From JBAXPV01 sp037132075 (GTDB lineage Bacteria > Bacteroidota > Bacteroidia > Bacteroidales > CAIXZF01), in NCBI GenBank assembly GCA_037132075.1, contig JBAXPV010000001.1, positions 196,011-260,010 of the forward strand: 64,000 bases of DNA, in the 5' to 3' direction. The notes beneath the pieces were generated by a model. The model was not told where the DNA came from, did not search any database, and worked only from the letters and a program-made list of their open reading frames with translations. Positions 53,336 to 62,023 of the stretch are shown in pieces (position 1 is the stretch's first letter; every line of letters starts with the position of its first letter). The position numbers and the translations under genes are program-made.

Positions 53336-56143
53336 ATGAAGTTAAAAGTCCTTTACGCAATCCTCCTGCTTCCATTTCTTTATGGGCAGCAAACCCTCAA
53401 AGCCCAGGGAACACCGGCCAATGACAAAATCCCTGTCGACAGTGCCATCACCACAGGCAAGCTGTCCAACGGCATGGAATATTACATCCGTGAAAACAAA
53501 ACGCCTGAAAAACAAGGCTATTTCCGGATTGTAGTTTATGCCGGCGCCATCAACGAAGATGAAGATCAGAATGGCCTGGCACACTTCACCGAACATATGT
53601 GTTTCAACGGAACCAAGAATTTCCCAAAGAACGAACTCGTGAATTTCCTGGAAAAACAAGGAATCCGTTTTGGCTCTGACCTGAATGCCGGCACCCGCCA
53701 GGATTACACCACCTATGAGTTGCCAATTCCTATGGGCGATCCTGCAGCACTTCGTAATGCCTTCCGCGTATTGGAAGACTGGGCGCATAATGTCACCATG
53801 GCCAGTGAACAAATCGACGGAGAACGTGGCGTTATCGTTTCAGAATGGCGCCAGGGAAGAAGCGCCGGACGGCGGCTTTATGACATTCACATGAAAAAGA
53901 TGTATTATAATTCAAAATATGCACAACGTAATGTAATCGGAGACACAGCCACGCTGCTGCATTTCCCCTATGAGGCGATCCGGAGATTCTATCACGACTG
54001 GTATCGTCCAGACCTGATGGCATTCGTTGCTGTCGGCGACTTCAACAAAACAGAAATTGAAGGCTTGATTAAAGAATATATGGGGAGTATCCCTCCGCTT
54101 GCAAATCCACGCGAACACAAAATTTATGATGTGCCTGACCACAAAGAGGTATTGGTTTCAGTGGCTGCCGACAAGGAACAAACCAGCGACCAGGTGAGTA
54201 TGTATTTCCTGCATGCCAAATCAGTTCCGGGCACGAAGACTGCTTATCGTGAAGACCTTGTGAAGAGTTTATACAATATGATGTTTTCTGATCGCTTACA
54301 AGAGCTAACCAAAAAGCCCGAACCGCCTTTCGTAGGTGCCTATGCCTATGAAGGTGATTACGCAGGGAATAAAGGTGCTTATGCAATGATTGCTCAATGC
54401 CGTCCCGGAGATGGAAAGAAAGGCATGGGAACATTGCTGGACGAGGCATACAGGGTTGTTCAGCACGGATTCACTCAAACGGAGTTAGACTATGCAAAAA
54501 AGAACCTTTTGTCAGAAATTGAGAAGCAGTACCAAAATCGCAAGACACAGGAAACCCGGAGCTATGTAGGCGAATACACCAATAACTTTATTGACAAAAG
54601 CCCCATTCCAGGTATTGCCTGGGAATTCAACTATACAAAATCGCAACTGCCAGGCATCACAATTGCTGAAATCAATGCCCTTTCCAAACAATTTATCACG
54701 AAGAAAAATGCCGTGATCACCTACAGCACTCCGAGTAAGGAAGGCCTCGCGATCCCAACGGAAGCAGAGATCCTGAAGATATTCAATGACGCAGGAAACG
54801 CTCCTTTGGAAGCTTACAAACCTATTATCGTTGACAAACCCCTGTTCAGCAAAACCCTGAAACCTGTTAAAGCATTGTCAGAAAAGAAAAACGACAAACT
54901 TGACCTGACAGAATTAAATTTCCCCAATGGCACCAAAGTCATTTTCAAAAAGACAAAATTCAAAGAAGATGAGATCCAGCTTCGTGGTTTTAAAGCAGGT
55001 GGCACTTCCCTCGCTACTGACGACGACTATGTTTCTGCACAATTTGCAGCGAACCTTGTAAACGAAGCAGGCATCAGTGGCTTTGACCAGACCCAGCTCG
55101 AGAAACTCCTGACTGGCAAAAATGTCAATGTGAGTCCTTCGATCTCTGAACTTTGGAATACCATCAATGCCACCACAACACCGCAGGATCTTGAAACGGC
55201 GATGCAACTGCTAAACCTGTATTTCACGGATCCCCGCAGAGATGATGCCTCATTCCAGAGCTTTAAAAGCAAGATGAAATCGAGACTTGCCAGTCGCAGC
55301 AACAACCCGGAGACCGCCTTTGGAGACACCCTGCAGGTTGTGATGTCGAACTACAGCAAACGCGACAAACCTGTGACGGCAGAACGCCTCGACCTCATCA
55401 AGCCCGACAAAGCCTATGAGTTCTACAAAGCACGTTTTGGCGATGCCAATGGATTTACATTCCTGATGATCGGAAATTTTGACCCGGAACAAGCAAAGAA
55501 ATTTGCCGAGACCTATATCGCAAGCCTGCCATCTACGGCCAATGCAGAGAAATGGAAAGATCTTGGAACACGTTATCCGAAGAAAAAGCTGGAACGTCAC
55601 CTCCTTCGTGGAAAAGAAGACCGTAGCCATGTGCGTCTTTCGATCACGGGTGATTTTGAATCAAACCGCGAAAACCGTTACCTCTTAAATTCGCTCACCG
55701 AAGTCTTAAAGATCCGATTTACAGAGACGATACGGGAGGAGAAGTCAGGTGTTTATTCCCCTGCAATCCGTTCAAACACGAAGAAATTTCCAGCCGGAGA
55801 GTACCAGATCTTCATGGATTATATTTGTCAGCCATCTCGTGTAAATGAGATGATCGTTGCCAGCACCGGCATCCTGGACGATGTGATCGCAAAACCTGAT
55901 GTGGAGACTTTGGCCAAAGTAAAAAAAGCCCAGGAGGTACAATTCAAGCTCAACCTCGAACGCAATGATTTCTGGATGGAAAACATTGTTTTTTACACGC
56001 AAAACGGTGAAGATCCCAACCTCCTCCTTGACTATCCCAAACTCGTTGAGAATCTAAAACCGGAAGACATCCAAAAAGCTGCCCAGAAGTACCTGGTGAA
56101 GGACCGGCTGATGCGGTTTGTTTTGGATCCGGAAAAGCAGTAG
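53336..56143 (+). CDS. M16 family zinc peptidase
   Basis: This protein of 935 residues has a signal peptide (MKLKVLYAILLLPFLYGQQT). The inverted zinc motif HFTEH (83-87 from this start) lies in NGLAHFTEHMCFNGTKNFP, with ERGVIVSEWRQG about 75 residues on holding the third ligand. Two M16 halves are present; the second (about 530-935) lacks the motif, as is usual. Such periplasmic or secreted peptidases degrade peptides. I start at ATG 53336, where the signal peptide begins; a TTG-type start at 53276 would add 20 residues. Its TAG stop lies at the edge of a repeat arm. Confidence 0.91.
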   Translation: MKLKVLYAILLLPFLYGQQTLKAQGTPANDKIPVDSAITTGKLSNGMEYYIRENKTPEKQGYFRIVVYAGAINEDEDQNGLAHFTEHMCFNGTKNFPKNELVNFLEKQGIRFGSDLNAGTRQDYTTYELPIPMGDPAALRNAFRVLEDWAHNVTMASEQIDGERGVIVSEWRQGRSAGRRLYDIHMKKMYYNSKYAQRNVIGDTATLLHFPYEAIRRFYHDWYRPDLMAFVAVGDFNKTEIEGLIKEYMGSIPPLANPREHKIYDVPDHKEVLVSVAADKEQTSDQVSMYFLHAKSVPGTKTAYREDLVKSLYNMMFSDRLQELTKKPEPPFVGAYAYEGDYAGNKGAYAMIAQCRPGDGKKGMGTLLDEAYRVVQHGFTQTELDYAKKNLLSEIEKQYQNRKTQETRSYVGEYTNNFIDKSPIPGIAWEFNYTKSQLPGITIAEINALSKQFITKKNAVITYSTPSKEGLAIPTEAEILKIFNDAGNAPLEAYKPIIVDKPLFSKTLKPVKALSEKKNDKLDLTELNFPNGTKVIFKKTKFKEDEIQLRGFKAGGTSLATDDDYVSAQFAANLVNEAGISGFDQTQLEKLLTGKNVNVSPSISELWNTINATTTPQDLETAMQLLNLYFTDPRRDDASFQSFKSKMKSRLASRSNNPETAFGDTLQVVMSNYSKRDKPVTAERLDLIKPDKAYEFYKARFGDANGFTFLMIGNFDPEQAKKFAETYIASLPSTANAEKWKDLGTRYPKKKLERHLLRGKEDRSHVRLSITGDFESNRENRYLLNSLTEVLKIRFTETIREEKSGVYSPAIRSNTKKFPAGEYQIFMDYICQPSRVNEMIVASTGILDDVIAKPDVETLAKVKKAQEVQFKLNLERNDFWMENIVFYTQNGEDPNLLLDYPKLVENLKPEDIQKAAQKYLVKDRLMRFVLDPEKQ

Positions 56144-56304
56144 GTAGTTAGTAATTAGGATGTTAGTAGTTAGTGGGGGCTATTCTGTAATGAACGAATG
56201 GTTCCCACTAACAATTTTTATTTTTATTAAAAAACTAAAATAATGCTATCAAATATTTCTAAAAGACCCCACCCAACCACTAACTACTAACCTACTAACT
56301 CCCC
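56141..56304. repeat. Long inverted repeat of TTAGTAGTTAG words between convergent genes
   Basis: GTTAGTAGTTAGTGG at 56162-56176 is a perfect 15-bp inverted copy of CCACTAACTACTAAC at 56277-56291. Looser words (TAGGTAGTTAGTAATTAGG; CCTACTAACTCCCCAC) extend both arms. About 100 AT-rich bp lie between. The stop codons of both flanking genes (56141-56143 and 56295-56297) lie in the arms. Confidence 0.75.
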
Positions 56305-57068
56305 ACTTCCAAAGCCTTCGTAATCACCGTCAACAACAGTATATACATGATCGCAAACAATGGCACTGCAAAACCAAGCGTTGTTTCAGCAGCAAATGCC
56401 ATGAGTGTCATCAGCGGCGGCAGGATTGCCCCACCCAGGGCAGAGACGAGCACAAGGAAGTTAATCTCATGCTTTTTTTCAGGCAAATGGTTAATGGCAA
56501 ACGAGTAGAGTATCCTGAAAATATTGGCGAATCCGAATCCGGCAACAACGATTCCTGCAAACACAACTATTTTCGCCCCGAGAATCAGCATTATAAGCCC
56601 GCTAAAAGCAGCAAGGGATGAAAACAACAGAAACGTCCTTGGCTTGATCAGGACCTGAATCAGCGGAAATAATAACCGGCCAATGAGAATAGGGACAAAG
56701 AGCAATCCCAAGGTGATTAACATACTATATTCATGCATGCCATATCGCTCCCCCAGCAAGACCGGGAGACCTGTAAAAAGAGACACTTCTGAGCCCGTAT
56801 AAAGGAAACATCCCAGCACCAGCATCGAGATCCAGATATTATCCAATAATCTCAATCCGGATTTGACAGTTAGGTCATATCCTTCGTCAGAACCCAGTGC
56901 CCTGACGATCCGCGGGAAAAAGGAAACCCCTGTCAGCATCAGGAATACGCCAAAAACCAGCCATGGCCACAGATGCTCCAATCCAATATACAATCCGGCC
57001 AGATCACTCATCCCAATGATAAAAAAGCTGAGCAATAAAATACGAGACTCCTTATAATTATTCATCAA
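56295..57068 (-). CDS. FHS-type sugar transporter, N-terminally truncated
   Basis: This 257-residue membrane protein has about eight helices. GCFLYTGSEVSLFTGLPVLL then LFVPILIGRLLFPLIQ, and later VAGFGFANIFRILYSFAINH, resemble the C-terminal half of FucP/GluP (FHS family) symporters. Family members have twelve helices and about 400 residues; here the first four helices are absent, and the 110 bp upstream contains nothing resembling them. It may be a decayed gene or a shortened relative. Confidence 0.62.
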   Translation of the reverse strand: MMNNYKESRILLLSFFIIGMSDLAGLYIGLEHLWPWLVFGVFLMLTGVSFFPRIVRALGSDEGYDLTVKSGLRLLDNIWISMLVLGCFLYTGSEVSLFTGLPVLLGERYGMHEYSMLITLGLLFVPILIGRLLFPLIQVLIKPRTFLLFSSLAAFSGLIMLILGAKIVVFAGIVVAGFGFANIFRILYSFAINHLPEKKHEINFLVLVSALGGAILPPLMTLMAFAAETTLGFAVPLFAIMYILLLTVITKALEVGS

Positions 57069-57178
57069 TAAAATTTACACAAAACAACCTGATATACTCA
57101 TTCTTTGCAGTCATTCAAAGTCGTAGCGGCTTAGAACGACTTATCCCGATGCAGATCTTCTTAAACCCGGGTTTGCCT

Positions 57179-57679
57179 TTATAACAACAAATCCCTAGGC
57201 CTTGTTCGGTCAAAAATCATCCTGACCACTTCCCGCAGTTCCTCGGGCTTTTGAGTACCGAAAAGAATTTTTTTGTTGTTTTTAAGCGTCAGATAAAACC
57301 CCATGTTTCCAGACACATTATAGGCTTTCCCTTTACGCCCGTATTTGATGCCCCAGCCACCGAAATCAGCCAGGGGACTGTATTTGATGACCTCTGCCGT
57401 TTCAACATCGCTCCAGAGAATAGCACGTTCTTTCCAATGAAAAGGGAAAAATTGATAATATATTCCATCTTTGTCAATGCGTGTTTTTAAGTTGAACCAA
57501 TAGAATAGAAGGACCACCAGGCAAGGAATTGAGATCAGTACCACAGCATCGGTAAGTTTCATTTCTTTCCATGTCAGCACAAAGGATACAGCCACTGACA
57601 ACACTGTGACGCCAACCAGCAACATCCATACCCAGGATTGTCTGAATTTCTGGGATTCTTCGAATGAGATATAGGTCAT
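57179..57679 (-). CDS. Membrane protein with PH-like C-terminal domain
   Basis: This 166-residue protein has two membrane helices (about 17-36 and 45-63). A beta-rich cytoplasmic domain follows with RIDKDGIYYQFFPFHWKERA, DFGGWGIKYGRKGKAYNVSG and GFYLTLKNNKKILFGTQKPEEL. This pattern, two helices then a bacterial PH-like fold, is common in small membrane proteins of Bacteroidota. No function is known. It lies upstream of the truncated transporter on the same strand with a 110-bp gap. Confidence 0.68.
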   Translation of the reverse strand: MTYISFEESQKFRQSWVWMLLVGVTVLSVAVSFVLTWKEMKLTDAVVLISIPCLVVLLFYWFNLKTRIDKDGIYYQFFPFHWKERAILWSDVETAEVIKYSPLADFGGWGIKYGRKGKAYNVSGNMGFYLTLKNNKKILFGTQKPEELREVVRMIFDRTRPRDLLL

Positions 57680-57848
57680 TTTTGAATGTAATTTATAAAA
57701 TCTGCGTGCATCTTTTTATCCGCAAATTTACAAATTAAGTGTCGTGTAGCAAAACACACAATACCTTAGAAAAGTCAATGTGTAAAATTATTGAAGCAAC
57801 AAAACTTTTGATTCTTTTCAACTTTTTTAATAATTTTACATACAAAAC

Positions 57849-59288
57849 ATGATCAACATGAAAAAGATATCCTTTTTTTGCGCCCTTGTTCTATTACCCT
57901 TGATGGGATTTACGCAGCTATTGCCCAATGGCAGTTTTGAAAACTGGACTAGCAATATCATTTTCCAGCAGCCAACAGGATATTCTACGACGAATTTTCG
58001 TAGTTATCATTTTTTAGGGTCGGGCAATGTTTCCCGCACAAGTGATGCTCATTCAGGAAATTATGCCGCCAGGCTAGAAACGGTGGGCAATGGCACGCAT
58101 GTGGAGCCGGCAGGGATATTTGCGGGTCAACCCGGAAATGGCGTTATTATTGGCGGAATTCCCTATACCCAGACCCCTATTTCTATGTCATTCTGGGCTA
58201 AAGGCAACATCCCTTCCGGAGATAGTGCCATTGTTATGTTTTTGTTCAAAAAATCTTTCCAGCCAATAGGCGGTGGTTATGCAGTTTTAAAAGGCTCTTA
58301 TGCAAACTATCAACAATTTGTCATTACTCCGTTTTGGGTAACACCGATGCAGACACCAGATACGCTGGCTGTTACAATTACGAGTTCCAGTTATAATAAT
58401 TTAAGCGGGATGGGGAGTATTTTATATATTGACAACATAAGCTTTACAGGTGTCACAGCACAGATCCCCAACAATGACCTGGAACAATGGAACGACTACG
58501 TATCCGAAGAACCCCAGAATTGGATGAGCTCAAATTCGCAAACAAACCAGGGTGGCGGATTGTCGGTGAGCAAGTCGATCGATCACGTTGATGGCAGTTA
58601 TTCAGCCAGAATTGAGACCCAGCTTAACAATTGGGGAAGTCTCATGGGATTTCTGATTCTGGGCTCAATGGATGTAAATGGAAATTTACAAGGCACTCCG
58701 GTTAGTCAGACACCAGGGAAATTCAGTTTTTATTACAAGTATTTTCCTTCCGTGGGAGATTCAGCCCAGGTAATCGGAATGTTTTCGTATTATAACTCAT
58801 TACAAAACAGCCAGGTTACACTTTCGCAGGCTTTACTGAAACTGCCGGCGGCAGCTAACTGGACCTATTGTGAAGTCCCCTTCGTTTATTCAGATACAAT
58901 TACACCAGATACCCTGTTAATAGGCTTTATTTCAAGCAATCTTTCAGATTCATCTATCGTTGCAGGAAGTTATCTGCTGTTAGACAAAGTAGAAGTTAGC
59001 ATGGTTGCCGGGATTCAAAACATGAGTGAGTCTGATCTTGGCAAATTCCTGAGTCCAAACCCCACACATGATTATATAAACCTTGTGATACCTCCAGAAG
59101 CCCGAAAATCAGACTATTCCATTGAGATCCTGGATGAGACTGGCAGGCTTATCTATCAGAAGAAAGGGCATCCACTGAATGGGAATAACAGTGAGCATCT
59201 GGACTTAAAGAACTATAGACCCGGATTATATTTTATTCGATTGATTAATTCATTGAATCAATGGTCGGGAAAAGTAATTCTGAATTAG
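57849..59288 (+). CDS. T9SS-exported protein with two PCMD-like beta domains
   Basis: This 479-residue protein has a signal peptide (KKISFFCALVLLPLMGFTQ) and two similar beta domains. The first starts LLPNGSFENWTSN (about 24), the second IPNNDLEQWNDYVSEEPQNW (about 207); both resemble the PCMD/carbohydrate-binding type. The C-terminus is a T9SS sorting domain (about 395-479) with SPNPTHDYINLVIPP and LKNYRPGLYFIRLINS. It would be secreted to the cell surface. The start is MINMKK or the Met three codons on. Confidence 0.82.
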   Translation: MINMKKISFFCALVLLPLMGFTQLLPNGSFENWTSNIIFQQPTGYSTTNFRSYHFLGSGNVSRTSDAHSGNYAARLETVGNGTHVEPAGIFAGQPGNGVIIGGIPYTQTPISMSFWAKGNIPSGDSAIVMFLFKKSFQPIGGGYAVLKGSYANYQQFVITPFWVTPMQTPDTLAVTITSSSYNNLSGMGSILYIDNISFTGVTAQIPNNDLEQWNDYVSEEPQNWMSSNSQTNQGGGLSVSKSIDHVDGSYSARIETQLNNWGSLMGFLILGSMDVNGNLQGTPVSQTPGKFSFYYKYFPSVGDSAQVIGMFSYYNSLQNSQVTLSQALLKLPAAANWTYCEVPFVYSDTITPDTLLIGFISSNLSDSSIVAGSYLLLDKVEVSMVAGIQNMSESDLGKFLSPNPTHDYINLVIPPEARKSDYSIEILDETGRLIYQKKGHPLNGNNSEHLDLKNYRPGLYFIRLINSLNQWSGKVILN

Positions 59289-59296
59289 TTATCCCC

Positions 59297-59848
59297 TTAT
59301 ATTTTCACATTAATTCCTAACATCATCATCTTTGCCTCAATTTCAGGGTCATAAGCCGGCATAAACCATATGGTTAAATCACTTTTTTTAGGCATATAAC
59401 TGATAAGTGGCCCAATTCCTTGATATCTCCAGGCCATGGCACTAAAGGTGAATTGCTCAGAAGCTTTGTAAGCCAAACATATTTTATACCAGTAATTATC
59501 TTTTCCATCTCCTTTTTCACCCAACAATACAAAGGATGTTTTATTTTTACCAAGCCATAAGCTTGCACCAAAACGATAGAGTGACGGGTTGTTTTCAATA
59601 CCAGTGCTTAAACCTAAGATCATCCATTTTACAGGAGCGTATGAAAGTCCTATAAGTGCTTCTGACCATTTTTCCTCAACAACAACGAAGTAGGTCAAAT
59701 TAACTGTACTGGAAATTTTCTTTTCTCCATAAATATTGAAACTTGGTTCAACTTTTCCATCAATAATGTAGCGACCATACATTTCCAGTTGAGCGTATGA
59801 TACTAAAGAACAAAAACATACTACAATAATGATTGCTACTTTTTTCAA
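59297..59848 (-). CDS. Small outer-membrane-like exported protein
   Basis: This 183-residue protein has a signal peptide (MKKVAIIIVVCFCSLVSYAQ). The mature part has short alternating strands with aromatic ends (TVNLTYFVVVEEKWSEALIG, WMILGLSTGIENN, YRFGASLWLG), suggesting a beta-barrel or beta-rich envelope protein. I do not recognise the family. It converges with the T9SS cargo gene, 8 bp apart. Confidence 0.62.
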   Translation of the reverse strand: MKKVAIIIVVCFCSLVSYAQLEMYGRYIIDGKVEPSFNIYGEKKISSTVNLTYFVVVEEKWSEALIGLSYAPVKWMILGLSTGIENNPSLYRFGASLWLGKNKTSFVLLGEKGDGKDNYWYKICLAYKASEQFTFSAMAWRYQGIGPLISYMPKKSDLTIWFMPAYDPEIEAKMMMLGINVKI

Positions 59849-59969
59849 AGGTTGGATTATTTATTTAAGTGTTTACATTTTGTGAATTAGCCGCCCCCCT
59901 GTGAATGGTAATTGTTTGCGAATGAAAGGCTGCCTGGAATGCGTTTTGCCGACACATATTCTTCTCAAT

Positions 59970-60001
59970 TTTGTTTATCGTCGGTATATTTACTAAATTT
60001 A
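59970..60001 (+). promoter_or_regulatory. Promoter of the pot operon
   Basis: TTTG at 59970-59973, a 20-bp spacer and TAAATTTA at 59994-60001 (one mismatch from TANNTTTG) form a good Bacteroidota promoter. The start point would be near 60008, a 75-nt leader to potA. Confidence 0.58.
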
Positions 60002-60003
60002 CC
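59983..60003. promoter_or_regulatory. 21-bp palindrome overlapping the pot promoter
   Basis: GGTATATTTA-C-TAAATTTACC has 9 of 10 arm positions matched and covers the spacer and -7 box of the pot promoter. This is where a repressor dimer would act. The binding protein is not known. Confidence 0.6.
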
Positions 60004-60082
60004 AAAATTAGCAAAATGAACCTTCCGTCAACATCATTATTGTTCTGGAAACCAAATGCTGTAAAATTTAAAGCCAGGAAGC

Positions 60083-61162
60083 ATGCTTGAACTAAAAGAT
60101 CTTACAAAAAAGTATGGACAGCATGTCGCCTCAGACCAGGTGAACCTGGTCATCGGGAAAGGTGAATTCTTTTGCCTCCTAGGGCCCAGTGGTTGTGGGA
60201 AAACGACCGTCCTGAGGCTGATCGCAGGTTTTGAGAAGGTCACTTCCGGAAGCATTTTACTGGATGGCACTGATATTACAAAGCTCCCGCCAAATCAAAG
60301 GGATGTCAACACCGTATTTCAGAATTATGCGCTTTTCCCCAATTTCAATGTTTTCAACAACATCGCATATGGCCTCAGTCTAAAAAAAACACCGCAGGAA
60401 GAAATTGCTGCACGGGTTGAAAAAATGGTTCAGTTAGCCGGCCTGAGCGGATTTGAGTACCGGATGCCCGGGCAATTGTCAGGCGGACAACAACAACGCG
60501 TAGCCCTGGCACGGGCCCTCATCAATGAACCCCGTATCCTTTTGCTTGATGAACCACTGAGCGCACTGGATAAGAAAATTGCAGAGCAAACCCGTATTGA
60601 ATTGGCTGAATTACAACGAAAAGTAGGCATCACTTTTGTATTTGTTACCCACAATCAAACAGAAGCACTTGCCCTGGCTGACCGTATCGCCGTCATGAAC
60701 AACGGGGTCATCGAACAATGTGATTCCCCCAGGGAAATCTATGAACATCCCCGCTCCCATTTTGTCGCTGATTTTATTGGCAATATGAATGTACTTAACG
60801 GAAAAACAATTGCCTCTGAGGATGAAAGCACCCTTGTTGCACTTGAAGATACCGGAAGAATCCGTCTTAACAATTCCCAAAAGTTTGAAACGGGTAAAAC
60901 AATCATTTTCTGTATCAGGCCTGAACGGATGCGAATCAGCCTGCTTGAACCCAATAATTTTGAAAATAGTGTCAGGGCAACCATCCGCACCAAAGTTTAT
61001 ATCGGAGATGTGACCCATTATCACCTGGAATTGAGTACCGGAAAAATGGTCAAGGTGATCGAACAAAACTACCTGCTCCAGCTTACCAACGACTTTTACG
61101 ACATTGGTGAAGAAGTTTCTATTCATTGGAGTCAAACATCCGGGGAGATTATTTATGCGTAA
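60083..61162 (+). CDS. potA: Polyamine ABC transporter ATPase
   Basis: This 359-residue ATPase has Walker A GPSGCGKTTVLRLIAGFE, signature LSGGQQQRVALARAL, Walker B ILLLDEPLSALD and a C-terminal TOBE domain (about 235-359, FCIRPERMRISLLEP). These are features of PotA, which energises spermidine/putrescine uptake. The following two genes encode the permeases and binding protein. The last 8 bp overlap potB. Confidence 0.95.
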   Translation: MLELKDLTKKYGQHVASDQVNLVIGKGEFFCLLGPSGCGKTTVLRLIAGFEKVTSGSILLDGTDITKLPPNQRDVNTVFQNYALFPNFNVFNNIAYGLSLKKTPQEEIAARVEKMVQLAGLSGFEYRMPGQLSGGQQQRVALARALINEPRILLLDEPLSALDKKIAEQTRIELAELQRKVGITFVFVTHNQTEALALADRIAVMNNGVIEQCDSPREIYEHPRSHFVADFIGNMNVLNGKTIASEDESTLVALEDTGRIRLNNSQKFETGKTIIFCIRPERMRISLLEPNNFENSVRATIRTKVYIGDVTHYHLELSTGKMVKVIEQNYLLQLTNDFYDIGEEVSIHWSQTSGEIIYA

Positions 61163-62021
61163 ACTATTCAAAATCAAAGAATTTCATATTCTACTTTTCC
61201 CTCCTGCCTTCTGGTTGTTGATATTATTTATCGTTCCCATGGTCATCGTACTGATCTATAGTGTTAGTCTCAAAGAGACTTACGGCGGTGTCAGCCCGGG
61301 TTTTACCCTGGAACATTATAAGGCAATTGCGGAAACGATGTATCTCAAAATCTTTCTACGATCCTTTGGATACGCATTTATTACGACCACAGCCACAATG
61401 CTGCTGGCATTCCCGATTGCCTATTATATGACTTTTGCTTCAGCCCGGACTAAAATGATCGTCATGTTAATGATTATGATTCCTTTCTGGACCAACTTCC
61501 TTATCAGGATGTATGCTTTGATGACAATAATGGGTGAATCGGGACTGATCAATGAATTTTTGGTAAGCACAGGGATTGTCAGAGAACCCTTAAACCTTTT
61601 CAACAACACTTTTGCAGTTTATGTAGGATTCATTTACTGGAATTTACCCTTTATGGTACTTCCCATCTTCTCGGCGCTTGATGGCCTTGACAATTCACTG
61701 CTGGAAGCCTCTCTGGACCTGGGGGCAACTAAAAAACAGACATTTTTACGGATCACCCTTCCCTATTCTGTACCGGGCCTTATTGCCGGTATCATTTTCG
61801 TTTTTGTTCCTACCATGGGAAATTTTATCATTCCGGAATTTATGGGAGGTACCGACAATTATATGATTGGGAACCTGATAACATCTCAGTTTATTCATGC
61901 ACGTAACTGGCCCTTTGGATCAGCGCTTTCAATCATGATGATTTTCTTCGTGATGATATTCATATCGATCTACCTGCGGTTTTACAATCCTTCACGTAAC
62001 AAAGGACTTTTAAATATTTAA
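61155..62021 (+). CDS. potB: Polyamine ABC transporter permease
   Basis: This 288-residue membrane protein has six helices and the EAA loop LLEASLDLGATKKQTFLRIT that docks onto PotA. The start is ATG 61155, overlapping the potA stop by 8 bp; a frame opening at 61104 inside potA is less likely. It pairs with the PotC part of the next gene. Confidence 0.93.
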   Translation: MRKLFKIKEFHILLFPPAFWLLILFIVPMVIVLIYSVSLKETYGGVSPGFTLEHYKAIAETMYLKIFLRSFGYAFITTTATMLLAFPIAYYMTFASARTKMIVMLMIMIPFWTNFLIRMYALMTIMGESGLINEFLVSTGIVREPLNLFNNTFAVYVGFIYWNLPFMVLPIFSALDGLDNSLLEASLDLGATKKQTFLRITLPYSVPGLIAGIIFVFVPTMGNFIIPEFMGGTDNYMIGNLITSQFIHARNWPFGSALSIMMIFFVMIFISIYLRFYNPSRNKGLLNI

Positions 62022-62023
62022 AC

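Noticed and set aside
57118..57174. Hairpin AAGTCGT/ACGACTT (57118-57142) and palindrome AAACCCGGGTTT (57163-57174)
   Set aside because: Possible terminator of the PH-like gene, but no T run follows and the stems are short or lack a loop; not enough to call.
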